Assembly: GCF_018128965.1 (NCBI RefSeq)
Contig: NZ_JAAEDH010000018.1
Span: forward strand, 1-64,000
Length of the DNA: 64,000 bases
Direction of reading: 5' to 3'
Source: Plastoroseomonas arctica
Lineage (GTDB): Bacteria; Pseudomonadota; Alphaproteobacteria; Acetobacterales; Acetobacteraceae
Shown: piece after piece, positions 1-7,572 of the stretch
How positions within the stretch are numbered: position 1 is the first letter of the stretch
Layout of the letters: the number at the start of each line of letters is the position of its first letter
Notes under the pieces: generated by a model
Seen by the model: the letters and a program-made list of their open reading frames with translations, nothing else
Database searches by the model: none
Told to the model about the DNA's origin: nothing
Made by a program: the position numbers and the translations under genes

Positions 1-1
1 G

Positions 2-2446
2 GCCCCGGCCTCCACCCCGGTCCGCGTAGCCCCGCCGCCCCTGGCGCGGCCCCCGGTGGCGGCGCCGCCGGCCGTGCCGCCGCCTGCGGAAGTCGTGGTG
101 ACACCGGCCCCGGTGCCAGCGGTCGTGGCCGCACCGCTTCAGCCCGAGGTTGCTCCGCCGCCGGTGGCGCCGACCGGCCGCGGCATCCGCATCCTTGTTG
201 CCGGGCGCAGCATCGCGCTGCCCTCGCCTTCCGGGACGGGCATCGCGGTATTCCGTCGCGGGGGCGCCGTGCTCGCGGTCTTCGATGTGCCGGGCGCGCT
301 CGACCTCGCCGGCCTGCGCGACGATCCCACCTTCGGCGAGGCGCGCAGCTGGATGCTGCCGGATGGGGCGGTGCTGCTGCTGCCATTGCCGGTCGGGATG
401 ACGGTGGAGCCGCGCCGCGAGGGCGAGACCTGGGTGCTGGAGGTGGAAGCCGTCGACGCGACGCGCCGCTCCGGCCAACGCCGCCGGCCGATCATGGCCG
501 AGGCTGAGCCTGGTCCACCTGCCCGCCTCGTCATCGGCATCGAGGGTGGCAGCCGCGTCCTCGCCATGGAGGACCCCGAGACCGGCTCGCCGCTGCTGAT
601 CGGCACCCTGATCGTGCCTGGGCAGGCGCATGGGAGCGCCTGGCGCCTGCCGGAATTCGAGGTGCTGTCGACCCGCCAGGGTGCGGCGATCCTGGCGCGC
701 AGCGATCGTGTCGCCCTGCGCAGCCTGCCGGGGCGTTTCACCTTGAGCGTACCGGGCGGGTCGATGCGGATCGCGATGCCGGGCGGGCTCGACCTGAGTG
801 CGGAAGCGGTGCGCCTCACCCGCCTGCTCGATCTGCCGGCGCTGTCGGTGTCGGGGCTGCTGGACCGGCTGCGCAGCCAGCAGTCGAGCATCGCGACGTC
901 CCTGCCGCTGGCGCGCGGCGGCACCCGGCGCGACACGGCGGAGACGCTGCTGGCCATGGGCATGCCGCACGAGGCGCAGGCGATGGCGGCGCTCGCCCTG
1001 CAGGAAGATCCGCGGATGCGCGGGGATGCCCGCCTGCTGCTCGCCTATGGCGCGTCGGCGTTGCTCGCCGGGCGCATCGGCGATGCCGCGGCCATCGAGG
1101 ATGCGCGGATCCCGGCGAGCGACGAGGTCCTGGTGTGGCGCGGCCTCCTCGCGGCCGCGCGCGGCGATGCCGGGCTTGCGGCATCGGGCATCACGCCGGG
1201 AATGGCGCTGCTCTTCACCTACCCCGAGGCGCTGCGCCAGCGGCTGCTGCCGATGGCCGCGCTCGCGCTGGCGGAAAGCGATGCCGTGCCGGCCACGCGG
1301 CGGCTGCTCGCGGCGCTGCCGGAGACCCCGGCCTATGCCTATGCCCGCGCTCGGCTGAGCGAAACCGAGGGCGAGGCGGCCGAGGCTGCGCGGCAATACG
1401 CGGCGCTGACCGAAAGCGCGGACCGGCCGGCGCGTGCCCGCGCGATGCGACGGCTCGCCGAGCTGCGCCTGGTCGCCGGCGAGATCGACGCCAGGTCTGC
1501 CGCCGAAGCGCTCGACCGCGCCATCTTCTCCTGGCGCGGTGATGCGGATGAGCTGGCGCTGCGGTTGCGTGTCGCCACGTTGCGGCGTGCGGCCGGCGAA
1601 CCGCGCATCGCCTTCGACCTGCTGCGCGAGACGGCGTCGCTTTTCCCCGAGCACGCCCCGCGGCTGCGCCCCGACATCGCGGCGAGCCTCGCCGAGGCGA
1701 TCCTGCGCGAGCCACCGGTTGCGGCGGTGGCGTTGTTCGAACTGCATCGCGACCTCCTGCCGACAGGCGCCGAGGGCGCCGAGACCCTGGCGCTGCTGGC
1801 CGAGCGCCTTGTCGCGATGGAGTTGCCGCAGCGCGCCATCGCCCTGCTGCAGGAGGCCGCGGAGCGCGCCTCCACCCGCGAGGGCCGCGCCCGCCACGGC
1901 ACCCGGATGGCGGTGCTGCGGCTCGCCGAGCGTGACGCCGCGGGCGCCCTCGCCGCGCTGGACGCGACCAGCCTGCCCGAGCTTCCGCCGCCCTTGATGA
2001 CCGCGCGTGCTCTGCTGCGCGCGCGTGCCTTGGCCGCCAGCGGCGAGCGCGGCGCGGCCGCGACCCTGCTCGCGACAGTGGGGGCGGAGGGCCGCACCAC
2101 GCTCGCTGCGATCCTCGCCGAGGCGCAGGACTGGACGGGCGCAGCCGCAGCACTCGGCGAGCACCTGGCCGAGGTGCTGCCGCCCGGCGACGCCGCCTTC
2201 GATCCGTCCCTGCGACGGGAGGTCGCGCGCCTCGCGGCCTTCCACGCCTTGGCCAGCGAGACGGTCGCACTTGCGGGCTTGGCGGCGCGGGTGGCGGGCC
2301 GAATGGGCGAGGGACCGGTGGCGGAGCTATTCGCGCTGCTCGTCGCGGACCCGATGCGCGGCATCGCGGATGCGCGGCGCCTGGGGCGGGAGCTTGATCT
2401 GTTCCGCGCCCTGCCGGGTCGTCTGTCGGCGCAGGGATTGTTCTGA
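2..2446 (+). CDS. Large Pro/Ala-rich protein with helical (TPR-like) repeats, 5' end outside window
   Basis: The reading frame is open from the first bases of the window, so this is the C-terminal 814 residues of a longer protein; an internal GTG at 56 is only the first start-like codon seen. The visible N-terminus is a Pro/Ala/Val linker, followed by about 230 residues that look beta-rich. From about residue 290 there are many Ala/Leu/Arg/Glu helices with spacing like tetratricopeptide repeats (for example MPHEAQAMAALAL and LPQRAIALLQEAAE). TPR-like arrays usually hold proteins together. It lies on the plus strand ahead of the polyamine genes, about 4 kb from the flagellar cluster, so a motility role is possible but not shown. 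I do not recognise a named family. Confidence 0.7.
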   Translation, partial: APASTPVRVAPPPLARPPVAAPPAVPPPAEVVVTPAPVPAVVAAPLQPEVAPPPVAPTGRGIRILVAGRSIALPSPSGTGIAVFRRGGAVLAVFDVPGALDLAGLRDDPTFGEARSWMLPDGAVLLLPLPVGMTVEPRREGETWVLEVEAVDATRRSGQRRRPIMAEAEPGPPARLVIGIEGGSRVLAMEDPETGSPLLIGTLIVPGQAHGSAWRLPEFEVLSTRQGAAILARSDRVALRSLPGRFTLSVPGGSMRIAMPGGLDLSAEAVRLTRLLDLPALSVSGLLDRLRSQQSSIATSLPLARGGTRRDTAETLLAMGMPHEAQAMAALALQEDPRMRGDARLLLAYGASALLAGRIGDAAAIEDARIPASDEVLVWRGLLAAARGDAGLAASGITPGMALLFTYPEALRQRLLPMAALALAESDAVPATRRLLAALPETPAYAYARARLSETEGEAAEAARQYAALTESADRPARARAMRRLAELRLVAGEIDARSAAEALDRAIFSWRGDADELALRLRVATLRRAAGEPRIAFDLLRETASLFPEHAPRLRPDIAASLAEAILREPPVAAVALFELHRDLLPTGAEGAETLALLAERLVAMELPQRAIALLQEAAERASTREGRARHGTRMAVLRLAERDAAGALAALDATSLPELPPPLMTARALLRARALAASGERGAAATLLATVGAEGRTTLAAILAEAQDWTGAAAALGEHLAEVLPPGDAAFDPSLRREVARLAAFHALASETVALAGLAARVAGRMGEGPVAELFALLVADPMRGIADARRLGRELDLFRALPGRLSAQGLF

Positions 2447-2647
2447 TTGGCGCAATGGACCGGTGAAGTTTCCCGCGTCCCCCGGGGGGAGACAAGCGGA
2501 GTGACGCGCCGCCCCAAGGGGGTAACCGCAGAATTTTCGGTCGCATCACCTTAATTTCTCTTGCGGTGCGGGCGCGCTTGCCCCATATGCGCGGCCCGTT
2601 GACCTGTATGTTGTGTTGGTCATCTGCTGGCTGGAAGGAGCCCAACT

Positions 2648-3100
2648 ATGGAAGCTCTCGTCCAACTGGGGATGGTCTCGGACGCGCCGAGCGAAGCCCA
2701 GAGTGATGAGTCTCGTTCGGTGGAGGCGAAGGATTACTTCGTTGTCCGCGATGGTGTGCGCTACGCAGGCACGCACCTGATCATCGATTTGTGGGGTGCC
2801 ACGAATCTCGGTGATCCCGAACATATTGACGAGGTGTTGCGCGAGGCCGCGATCGCCACAGGCGCGACGATCCTGCACGGGCATTTCCACCATTTCTCAC
2901 CCAATGGTGGCGTCTCCGGCGTGCTGGTGCTGGCGGAGAGCCATGTCTCCATCCACACTTGGCCCGAGCGGGACTATGCCGCGCTGGATATCTTCGTGTG
3001 CGGCGAGTGCAACCCGTACAAGGCGCTGGCGGCCTTGAAGCGCGGCTTCCTGCCCGAGCGCGTGCAACTCGCCGAGCACAAGCGCGGCCTGATCGGCTAG
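2648..3100 (+). CDS. speD: S-adenosylmethionine decarboxylase proenzyme (class 1B)
   Basis: This enzyme decarboxylates S-adenosylmethionine to supply the aminopropyl donor for spermidine synthesis; it cleaves itself to make a pyruvoyl cofactor. The 150-residue protein has the family signature ESHVSIHTWPE, placing self-cleavage between Glu97 and Ser98. His103 and Cys118 lie 5 and 20 residues after the serine, the same spacing as Ser63/His68/Cys83 of the Thermotoga enzyme. An N-terminal extension of about 35 residues precedes the core. The ATG follows a good ribosome site (GGAAGGAG, 2635-2642). speE follows after a hairpin, so the two act in one pathway and probably one transcription unit. The 200-base region upstream shows a TTGACC at 2599 but no convincing -10. 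Confidence 0.95.
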   Translation: MEALVQLGMVSDAPSEAQSDESRSVEAKDYFVVRDGVRYAGTHLIIDLWGATNLGDPEHIDEVLREAAIATGATILHGHFHHFSPNGGVSGVLVLAESHVSIHTWPERDYAALDIFVCGECNPYKALAALKRGFLPERVQLAEHKRGLIG

Positions 3101-3108
3101 CGTTCTCG

Positions 3109-3164
3109 TAGACAAAAACAAAAGAGTGGGGTCCGGGGAAATTCCTTTCCCCGGCCTTTTTTCT
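3109..3164 (+). terminator. Hairpin with U-run between speD and speE (copy 1 of an intergenic repeat)
   Basis: A 9-bp perfect stem, CCGGGGAAA (3133-3141) with TTTCCCCGG (3146-3154), has a four-base TTCC loop and is followed by CC and six T residues (3157-3162). It is preceded by an A-rich stretch. It looks like an intrinsic terminator or attenuator lowering speE relative to speD. The same element recurs near 28409 and, inverted, near 60184. The speE ATG begins 14 bases after the T-run, so partial read-through or an internal start must express speE. Confidence 0.7.
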
Positions 3165-3175
3165 TGTGAGGCGCC

Positions 3176-4039
3176 ATGACCGACATATGGGTGAACGAGG
3201 GTCTGTACCCCGCCTGGGGCCAGCGCTTCCGCGTGGTGCACGAGTTGGCGCGCGTGCGCTCGCCGTTCCAGGACATCATGGTGTTCGAGAGCGAGACCCA
3301 TGGCCGCGTCATGCTGCTCGACGGCGTGGTGCAGATCACCGAGGCGGATGAGTTCGTCTATCAGGAGATGATCGTTCACGTGCCGATGCTCGCGCATGGC
3401 GATGCGTCGCGCGTGCTGATTATCGGCGCCGGCGACGGCGGCGTGTTGCGGCGCGTGCTGCAGCACCGCGGCGTCACGCAGGCGGTGATGGTGGAGATCG
3501 ACGGCGAGGTGATCCGCCTCGCGCGCGAATTCCTCCCCGCGATTGGCGGCGCTGCCTGGGAGGATCCTCGCGCCGAGGTCATCGTGGGCGACGGCATCGA
3601 CTATGTGCAGCGCGCGCCGGATGCGAGCGTCGACGTGGTGATCGTCGACAGCACGGACCCGATCGGCGTGGGCGAGGTGCTGTTCACCGATGATTTCTAT
3701 GCGCATTGCGCACGCGTGCTGACGCCGCATGGCGTGCTGGTGAACCAGTGCGGCGTGCCCTTCATGCAGGCCGAGGAGCTGCGCGAGACGAGCCTGCGCC
3801 GCGCGCGGTTCTTTGCCGAGGTGTCCGCCTACGTCGCGGCTGTACCGACCTATGTGGGTGGCTTCATGACGCTGGGCTGGTCGGCCAAGGCGGCGGGGAT
3901 GCGGGCGCTGCCGGTGGAGGTGCTGCGCGAGCGCGCCGCCGCGGCGGGGGTGCTGGGGACGACGCGCTACTGGTCACCGGAGATGCAGGCGAGTGCCTTC
4001 GTGCTGCCGCCCTACATCCAGGATCAGCTTTCAGTTTAG
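3176..4039 (+). CDS. speE: Spermidine synthase (polyamine aminopropyltransferase)
   Basis: Transfers the aminopropyl group from decarboxylated AdoMet to putrescine. The 287-residue length is typical. A small N-terminal beta domain (about 1-70) precedes a Rossmann methyltransferase-like core with the nucleotide loop IGAGDGG (83-89), acidic residues in VEIDGEV near 106-112 and the family motif DSTDPIGVGEVLF starting at Asp158, which holds the catalytic and polyamine-binding aspartates. The ATG at 3176 is chosen because homologues start just before the WxNE-type segment; its ribosome site (GTGAG) is weak, consistent with coupling to, or attenuation after, speD. Function with SpeD in cytoplasmic polyamine synthesis is well supported. 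Confidence 0.95.
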   Translation: MTDIWVNEGLYPAWGQRFRVVHELARVRSPFQDIMVFESETHGRVMLLDGVVQITEADEFVYQEMIVHVPMLAHGDASRVLIIGAGDGGVLRRVLQHRGVTQAVMVEIDGEVIRLAREFLPAIGGAAWEDPRAEVIVGDGIDYVQRAPDASVDVVIVDSTDPIGVGEVLFTDDFYAHCARVLTPHGVLVNQCGVPFMQAEELRETSLRRARFFAEVSAYVAAVPTYVGGFMTLGWSAKAAGMRALPVEVLRERAAAAGVLGTTRYWSPEMQASAFVLPPYIQDQLSV

Positions 4040-4072
4040 AAGATGTCGCACGCGCCGCGCTGACGCGGCACC

Positions 4073-4624
4073 TCAACGCGTCCCGGTCTCATCCTCGTCC
4101 GGGTCGCGCCCCGCGATCATCGCTTCCAGTCGTGGCCAGCTGCGCTTGAAGATTTCGCCGTAGATGGCCTTCTCCGCCTCTGTCCGGCCCTGCTGATCGG
4201 GATGGAGTTCGCGCGCCAGCAGGCGCTTCAGCCGCCGCCGCGTCACCGACATGGGGCGGGTCTTGGCCCCACCGTGTTTCTCGGAGACCGATTTGGCGAT
4301 GTCGCGCGCGCTCTCCGCATCGTAGAGGGCGTGGCGCAACCGGGCCACCTCGACCTCCAGTTGCGCGATGCGGGCTTCGGGTGAGGGCGCGAAGGCCGGC
4401 TGCTGCCAGCGCCGCCGCCCTGAGGGCTGAATGGGGTGGTGCCAGCCAAGGCCGTTATCGGGCCCGATATACCCGTCCTGCTCGAGCCGCCTCAGCATGT
4501 CGTCGGCGGCCAGGTCACTGACCCCTAGCGCCTGCGCCAGGCTGTCCACGCTCAGGCGCTCGACGCCGGCGACCACCGCCAGCGCGTCTTCATATGTCGC
4601 AAACCGTGCCATCATCCCCATCAC
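4073..4624 (-). CDS. Winged-helix and J-domain-like protein downstream of fliP
   Basis: A 183-residue protein I cannot assign to a named family. Residues about 22-54 (VERLSVDSLAQALGVS then MLRRLEQDGYIGP) resemble a winged helix of the FtsK-gamma/DprA type. A charged helix that may form a coiled coil follows (about 83-118). The C-terminus contains RLLARELHPDQQG with an HPD tripeptide at 141-143, the hallmark of J-domains that stimulate Hsp70, followed by a helix as in DnaJ. The exact start is uncertain: GTG at 4624, or ATG at 4621, 4615 or 4612. It sits 90 bp behind fliP on the same strand, so it may be co-transcribed with flagellar genes. A function is not claimed. Confidence 0.7.
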   Translation of the reverse strand: MMGMMARFATYEDALAVVAGVERLSVDSLAQALGVSDLAADDMLRRLEQDGYIGPDNGLGWHHPIQPSGRRRWQQPAFAPSPEARIAQLEVEVARLRHALYDAESARDIAKSVSEKHGGAKTRPMSVTRRRLKRLLARELHPDQQGRTEAEKAIYGEIFKRSWPRLEAMIAGRDPDEDETGTR

Positions 4625-4714
4625 GACTTATTCCGGAAGGGATTCTAAACGGCTCGCCGCAAATCGCCAACAGAATCAACGCCGCACGCGAGGCATCGCG
4701 GATCAGCTGGGTGA

Positions 4715-5455
4715 CTAGCCAGCCGAAAATCCCTGCACCAGGCTTGCGGCGAGAAGGCGCCAGCCATCCACGATCACGAAGAACACCAGCTTGAACGGCA
4801 ACGCCACGACCGATGGCGGCAGCATCATCATGCCCAGCGACATGAGGATGGAGGCCACCACCATGTCGATGACCAGGAAAGGCAGGAAGATCAGGAAGCC
4901 GATCTCGAAGGCGCGCTTCAATTCGCTCACCATGAAGGCCGGTACCAGGGCGCGCCAGGGCGCCTGGGCGTTGGCCTCGGGCCTGGGCAGGTTGCCGAGT
5001 TCGAGGAACAGCGCGAGGTCGGATTCGCGCACATGGATCGCCATGAAGCGGCGGAAGGGTTCGGCCGCGGCCTGGATGCCGGGAAGCTCCGCGAGGCGCC
5101 CTTCGCTCATCGGCAGCAGCCCTTCGGTCCAGGCCTGCTGGAACACCGGCTCCATGACGAAAAATGTGAGAAATAGCGCGAGACCGATCAGCACCGGGTT
5201 GGGCGGGATGGATGGCGCGCCGATCGCGCTGCGCAGCAGGCCGAGCACGATGACGATGCGCGCGAAGGCGGTGCCCATCACCAGCAGGGAAGGGGCCAGC
5301 GAGAGCAGCCCGATCAGCGCGGTGAGCTGCACCAGGCGCGACGTGGTGCCGGGCTGACCGGCCGCGGCGCCGAGGTCGATCGCCACGCTCTGCGCCAGGG
5401 CCGGCAGCGCGAAGAGCAGCAGGATGGCGGCGACCAGGATCATGCGTGCGATCAT
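4715..5455 (-). CDS. fliP: Flagellar type III export gate protein FliP
   Basis: Core membrane subunit of the flagellar export gate (FliP-FliQ-FliR), which passes axial proteins through the inner membrane. The protein has 246 residues, the normal FliP size, with a cleavable signal-like N-terminus (MIARMILVAAILLLFALPALAQ) and four hydrophobic segments. Family motifs include FARIVIVLGLLRSAIG, IPPNPVLIGLALFLT and FLPFLVIDMVVASILMSLGM. The start at 5455 is chosen because it overlaps the fliO stop (ATGA); a longer in-frame extension upstream is only the fliO region read in another frame. fliQ and fliR lie on the opposite strand at 7303-8345. Confidence 0.96.
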   Translation of the reverse strand: MIARMILVAAILLLFALPALAQSVAIDLGAAAGQPGTTSRLVQLTALIGLLSLAPSLLVMGTAFARIVIVLGLLRSAIGAPSIPPNPVLIGLALFLTFFVMEPVFQQAWTEGLLPMSEGRLAELPGIQAAAEPFRRFMAIHVRESDLALFLELGNLPRPEANAQAPWRALVPAFMVSELKRAFEIGFLIFLPFLVIDMVVASILMSLGMMMLPPSVVALPFKLVFFVIVDGWRLLAASLVQGFSAG

Positions 5456-5715
5456 GGCGCGGTCTCCGGCACCCAGCCGAGGCAGAGGTCGGTCGCCCCG
5501 CCGGTGAGCAGCACCATGGCGCGGCCATCGATGCGCACCAGCGTGAGGCGCCGGCGCGCATCGAGCGCGAGGCTTTCCTCGACCCGCAGCCGTTGCCCGC
5601 CACCGCGCGGGGCGAGGCCCGTCAGGCGCGCGGCGCGGCCGAGCAGCAGCATTAGCGCCACCATGGCGATGAGCGCGCCGGCGGCCCAGATCCATTGGGT
5701 CGTTTCGAGGAGCAT
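5452..5715 (-). CDS. fliO: Flagellar biosynthesis protein FliO
   Basis: A short 87-residue protein with one N-terminal membrane helix (WIWAAGALIAMVALMLLLGRAARL) and a small cytoplasmic domain ending in LVRIDGRAMVLLTGG, the pattern of FliO. FliO stabilises FliP during assembly of the export gate. Its stop overlaps the fliP start by the ATGA arrangement at 5452-5455, so translation is probably coupled. It is at the short end of the family, but position and topology support the call. Confidence 0.88.
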   Translation of the reverse strand: MLLETTQWIWAAGALIAMVALMLLLGRAARLTGLAPRGGGQRLRVEESLALDARRRLTLVRIDGRAMVLLTGGATDLCLGWVPETAP

Positions 5716-5745
5716 GCCGCGGCCTCCTGCCGGCGGTTGAGGGTG

Positions 5746-6036
5746 TCAGGGCGGTGGCAGCGCGGCGTGCAGCTGTGCGAGTTGCTCACTGAGCGTTTCG
5801 AGCATCGGTCGCAGCGCCTGGCCTTCGGTGAGCGGCAGGGCGAGGATACCGGCGCAGAGGCGGCCGAACTCGTCATCGAGGCCGGCGAGATCGACGCGGC
5901 GCCCGCTTTCGATCAGCGCCGCGGTGATGCTGAGGATCATGCGCGCACCCTCGACCATGTCCTCGACGATGACGGCCGCATCGCTGCGGCGGGCCGTCCG
6001 GGCGGGCGTCAGCAATGCGTCGGCTGTCTGCTTCAT
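5746..6036 (-). CDS. Small unknown protein, first gene of the fliO-fliP unit
   Basis: A 96-residue, largely helical, acidic protein with no signal peptide or membrane segment. It begins MKQTADALLTPARTARRSD and carries a VEDMVEGARMILSITAALIE helix. I do not recognise the family. Its stop lies 30 bases before the fliO start, and its own start faces flgB across a 108-bp divergent region (6037-6144), which places it at the head of the minus-strand flagellar operon. A role in flagellar assembly is an inference from position only. Confidence 0.65.
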   Translation of the reverse strand: MKQTADALLTPARTARRSDAAVIVEDMVEGARMILSITAALIESGRRVDLAGLDDEFGRLCAGILALPLTEGQALRPMLETLSEQLAQLHAALPPP

Positions 6037-6105
6037 GCCGTGATCGAAGCACGGTTTTCCTTACCGGATGGTTGCGCCCGGCGCGGTTTGCGGTGCCGTC
6101 GCGCA

Positions 6106-6120
6106 TTAACCCGATATTGC
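6106..6120 (+). promoter_or_regulatory. Weak CtrA-like site upstream of flgB
   Basis: TTAA at 6106-6109, a seven-base gap and TTGC at 6117-6120 resemble the alphaproteobacterial CtrA box (TTAA-N7-TTAA), with the second half only partly matching. It lies 25 bases before the flgB start in the region shared by the two divergent flagellar operons. TTAA is rare in this GC-rich sequence. CtrA control of early flagellar genes is known in other alphaproteobacteria; here it is only a suggestion. Confidence 0.3.
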
Positions 6121-6144
6121 GCATTGCCGTGCGAAGCAGGGTGC

Positions 6145-6528
6145 ATGGACCCGACGCAAACCGGACCGATCGCCCTCGCCGAACGCCGCCTGCACTGGCT
6201 GGATGCGCGGCAGCGCGTGCTCGCCCAGAACATGGCGAATCTCGACACGCCCGGCTATCGGCCGAGCGACCTTCGCCCCTTCGCCGAGACGCTGGCGCGG
6301 ACCGGTTCGGGCCTCGCGCGCACCAACGCCGCGCATGCCGGCGGTGGCCGCGCCAGCGATGTCCGCGCCGACCGCCAGCTGGTGGAGCGCACGCCGGATG
6401 GCAATGGCGTCTCGCTCGAGGACCAGGCGCTGAAGGTCGCCGATACCGACACCGCGCATGCTCTCGCGCTGTCTCTGCATCGCCGATTCCTGACCATGTT
6501 CCGCACCGCCCTCGGGCGCACCGGCTGA
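6145..6528 (+). CDS. flgB: Flagellar basal-body rod protein FlgB
   Basis: Proximal rod component of the flagellum. The 127-residue protein contains the rod-family N-terminal signature RVLAQNMANLDTPGYR (about residues 26-41) and a C-terminal amphipathic helix, both needed for polymerisation. The start at 6145 is chosen because it gives the normal FlgB length and places the rod signature correctly; the frame is open further upstream only because of base composition. It is the first gene of the plus-strand operon flgB-flgC-fliE-fliQ-fliR-flhB; 14 bases separate it from flgC. Confidence 0.94.
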   Translation: MDPTQTGPIALAERRLHWLDARQRVLAQNMANLDTPGYRPSDLRPFAETLARTGSGLARTNAAHAGGGRASDVRADRQLVERTPDGNGVSLEDQALKVADTDTAHALALSLHRRFLTMFRTALGRTG

Positions 6529-6542
6529 GGAGGCCGCTCACC

Positions 6543-6950
6543 ATGGATATCGAAAGCGCGCTGCGTATTTCCGCGGCCGGGATGAACGTGCAGGGCACGC
6601 GGCTGCGGGTGGTGGCGGAGAACCTCGCCAATCGCGACAGCACCGGGCAGACGCCGGGCGGCGACCCCTACCGGCGGCGCACCGTGACCTTCGCCAATCG
6701 GCTCGACCGCGAGATCGGCGCGAACACGGTGCGCGTCAGCCGCGTGGGCACGGCGCAGGGCGAGTTTCCGTTGCGATTTGATCCCTCGCATCCGGCGGCG
6801 AACGCGCAGGGCTATGTGCGCACGCCGAATGTGGACTCCCTGGTGGAGACGATGGACATGCGCGAGGCGCAGCGCAGCTACAGCGCCAATCTCGGCGTGC
6901 TCGAAGCCTCCCGCGCCATGCTGACCCGCACGATCGAGGCGCTGCGCTGA
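6543..6950 (+). CDS. flgC: Flagellar basal-body rod protein FlgC
   Basis: Proximal rod protein, 135 residues. The N-terminus has RISAAGMNVQGTRLRVVAEN and LANRDST, and the C-terminus has the conserved YVRTPNVDSLVETMDMREAQRSY helix region typical of FlgC. A ribosome site (GAGGAGG) ends about six bases before the ATG. Its stop overlaps the fliE start (TGATG at 6948-6952), indicating translational coupling. Confidence 0.96.
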   Translation: MDIESALRISAAGMNVQGTRLRVVAENLANRDSTGQTPGGDPYRRRTVTFANRLDREIGANTVRVSRVGTAQGEFPLRFDPSHPAANAQGYVRTPNVDSLVETMDMREAQRSYSANLGVLEASRAMLTRTIEALR

Positions 6951-7258
6951 TGGCCATTCCCCTGGTCGCGGCCGGTGTCGCCGCCGCCTATCGCCGCGCC
7001 GATGGTATGGCCGAAGCGGTGGCACCGATCGCGGCGAATGATGGCGGCTTCGGCGCAGCGCTGACCCGCGCGGTGCAGGGCACGATCGAGGCGGGGCGCG
7101 CCTCGGACCGGATCGCCTCCGCGGGCCTGACGGGACAGGCGAGCGTGACGGACGTGGTGCTTGCGCTCAGCCGCGCGGAGCTTGCCTTGCAGACGGTGGT
7201 GGCGGTTCGGGACCGGGTGGTCGCCGCCTATCAGGACGTGATGCGCATGCCGATCTGA
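6950..7258 (+). CDS. fliE: Flagellar hook-basal body complex protein FliE
   Basis: FliE joins the MS ring to the rod. The 102-residue protein has the C-terminal FliE pattern VTDVVLALSRAELALQTVVAVRDRVVAAYQDVMRMPI (spread over about residues 66-102). It starts at an ATG overlapping the flgC stop. It lies in the usual flgB-flgC-fliE order, so the assignment is secure. Confidence 0.94.
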   Translation: MAIPLVAAGVAAAYRRADGMAEAVAPIAANDGGFGAALTRAVQGTIEAGRASDRIASAGLTGQASVTDVVLALSRAELALQTVVAVRDRVVAAYQDVMRMPI

Positions 7259-7302
7259 GGCGGTCTGCGCGTGGCGCCGCAGGATGCGGTGAGGAGTTCG
7301 AC

Positions 7303-7572
7303 TTGGAACAGGTGATGCTCGCCTCGCGAGAGGCCCTGTGGGTCAGCCTGCAGATCGGCGGGCCTGCGCTGGTGGCGATGCTGCTGGTCGGCCTTGCCGT
7401 ATCGGTGTTCCAGGCGCTGACGCAGATCCAGGAGGCGAGCCTGGGCTTCCTGCCGAAGATCGGCGCGCTGGCGGGCGTGCTCGTACTCCTCGGCCCCTTC
7501 ATGGCCGGCGTGCTGCGCGGTTATGCGGAGGGGCTGTTCCTGACCATCGTCGCGGTGGGCGGCGCGCCTTGA
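7303..7572 (+). CDS. fliQ: Flagellar export gate protein FliQ
   Basis: An 89-residue inner-membrane protein with two hydrophobic hairpin segments and the FliQ pattern VGLAVSVFQALTQIQEASLGFLPK (about 31-54). It forms the helical export gate with FliP and FliR. The start is probably TTG at 7303, six bases after a GAGGAG ribosome site (7291-7296); an ATG four codons later is the alternative. Its stop overlaps the fliR start. Confidence 0.95.
   Translation: MEQVMLASREALWVSLQIGGPALVAMLLVGLAVSVFQALTQIQEASLGFLPKIGALAGVLVLLGPFMAGVLRGYAEGLFLTIVAVGGAP

Noticed and set aside
1215-2645. A 476-codon minus-strand open frame opposite the first gene
   Set aside because: Arg/Pro/Ala-rich low-complexity translation with no motif; a composition artefact.
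6037-6144. A sigma-54-type promoter between the divergent flagellar operons
   Set aside because: No convincing GG-N10-GC pair with correct flanks could be found; only a weak CtrA-like site is reported.
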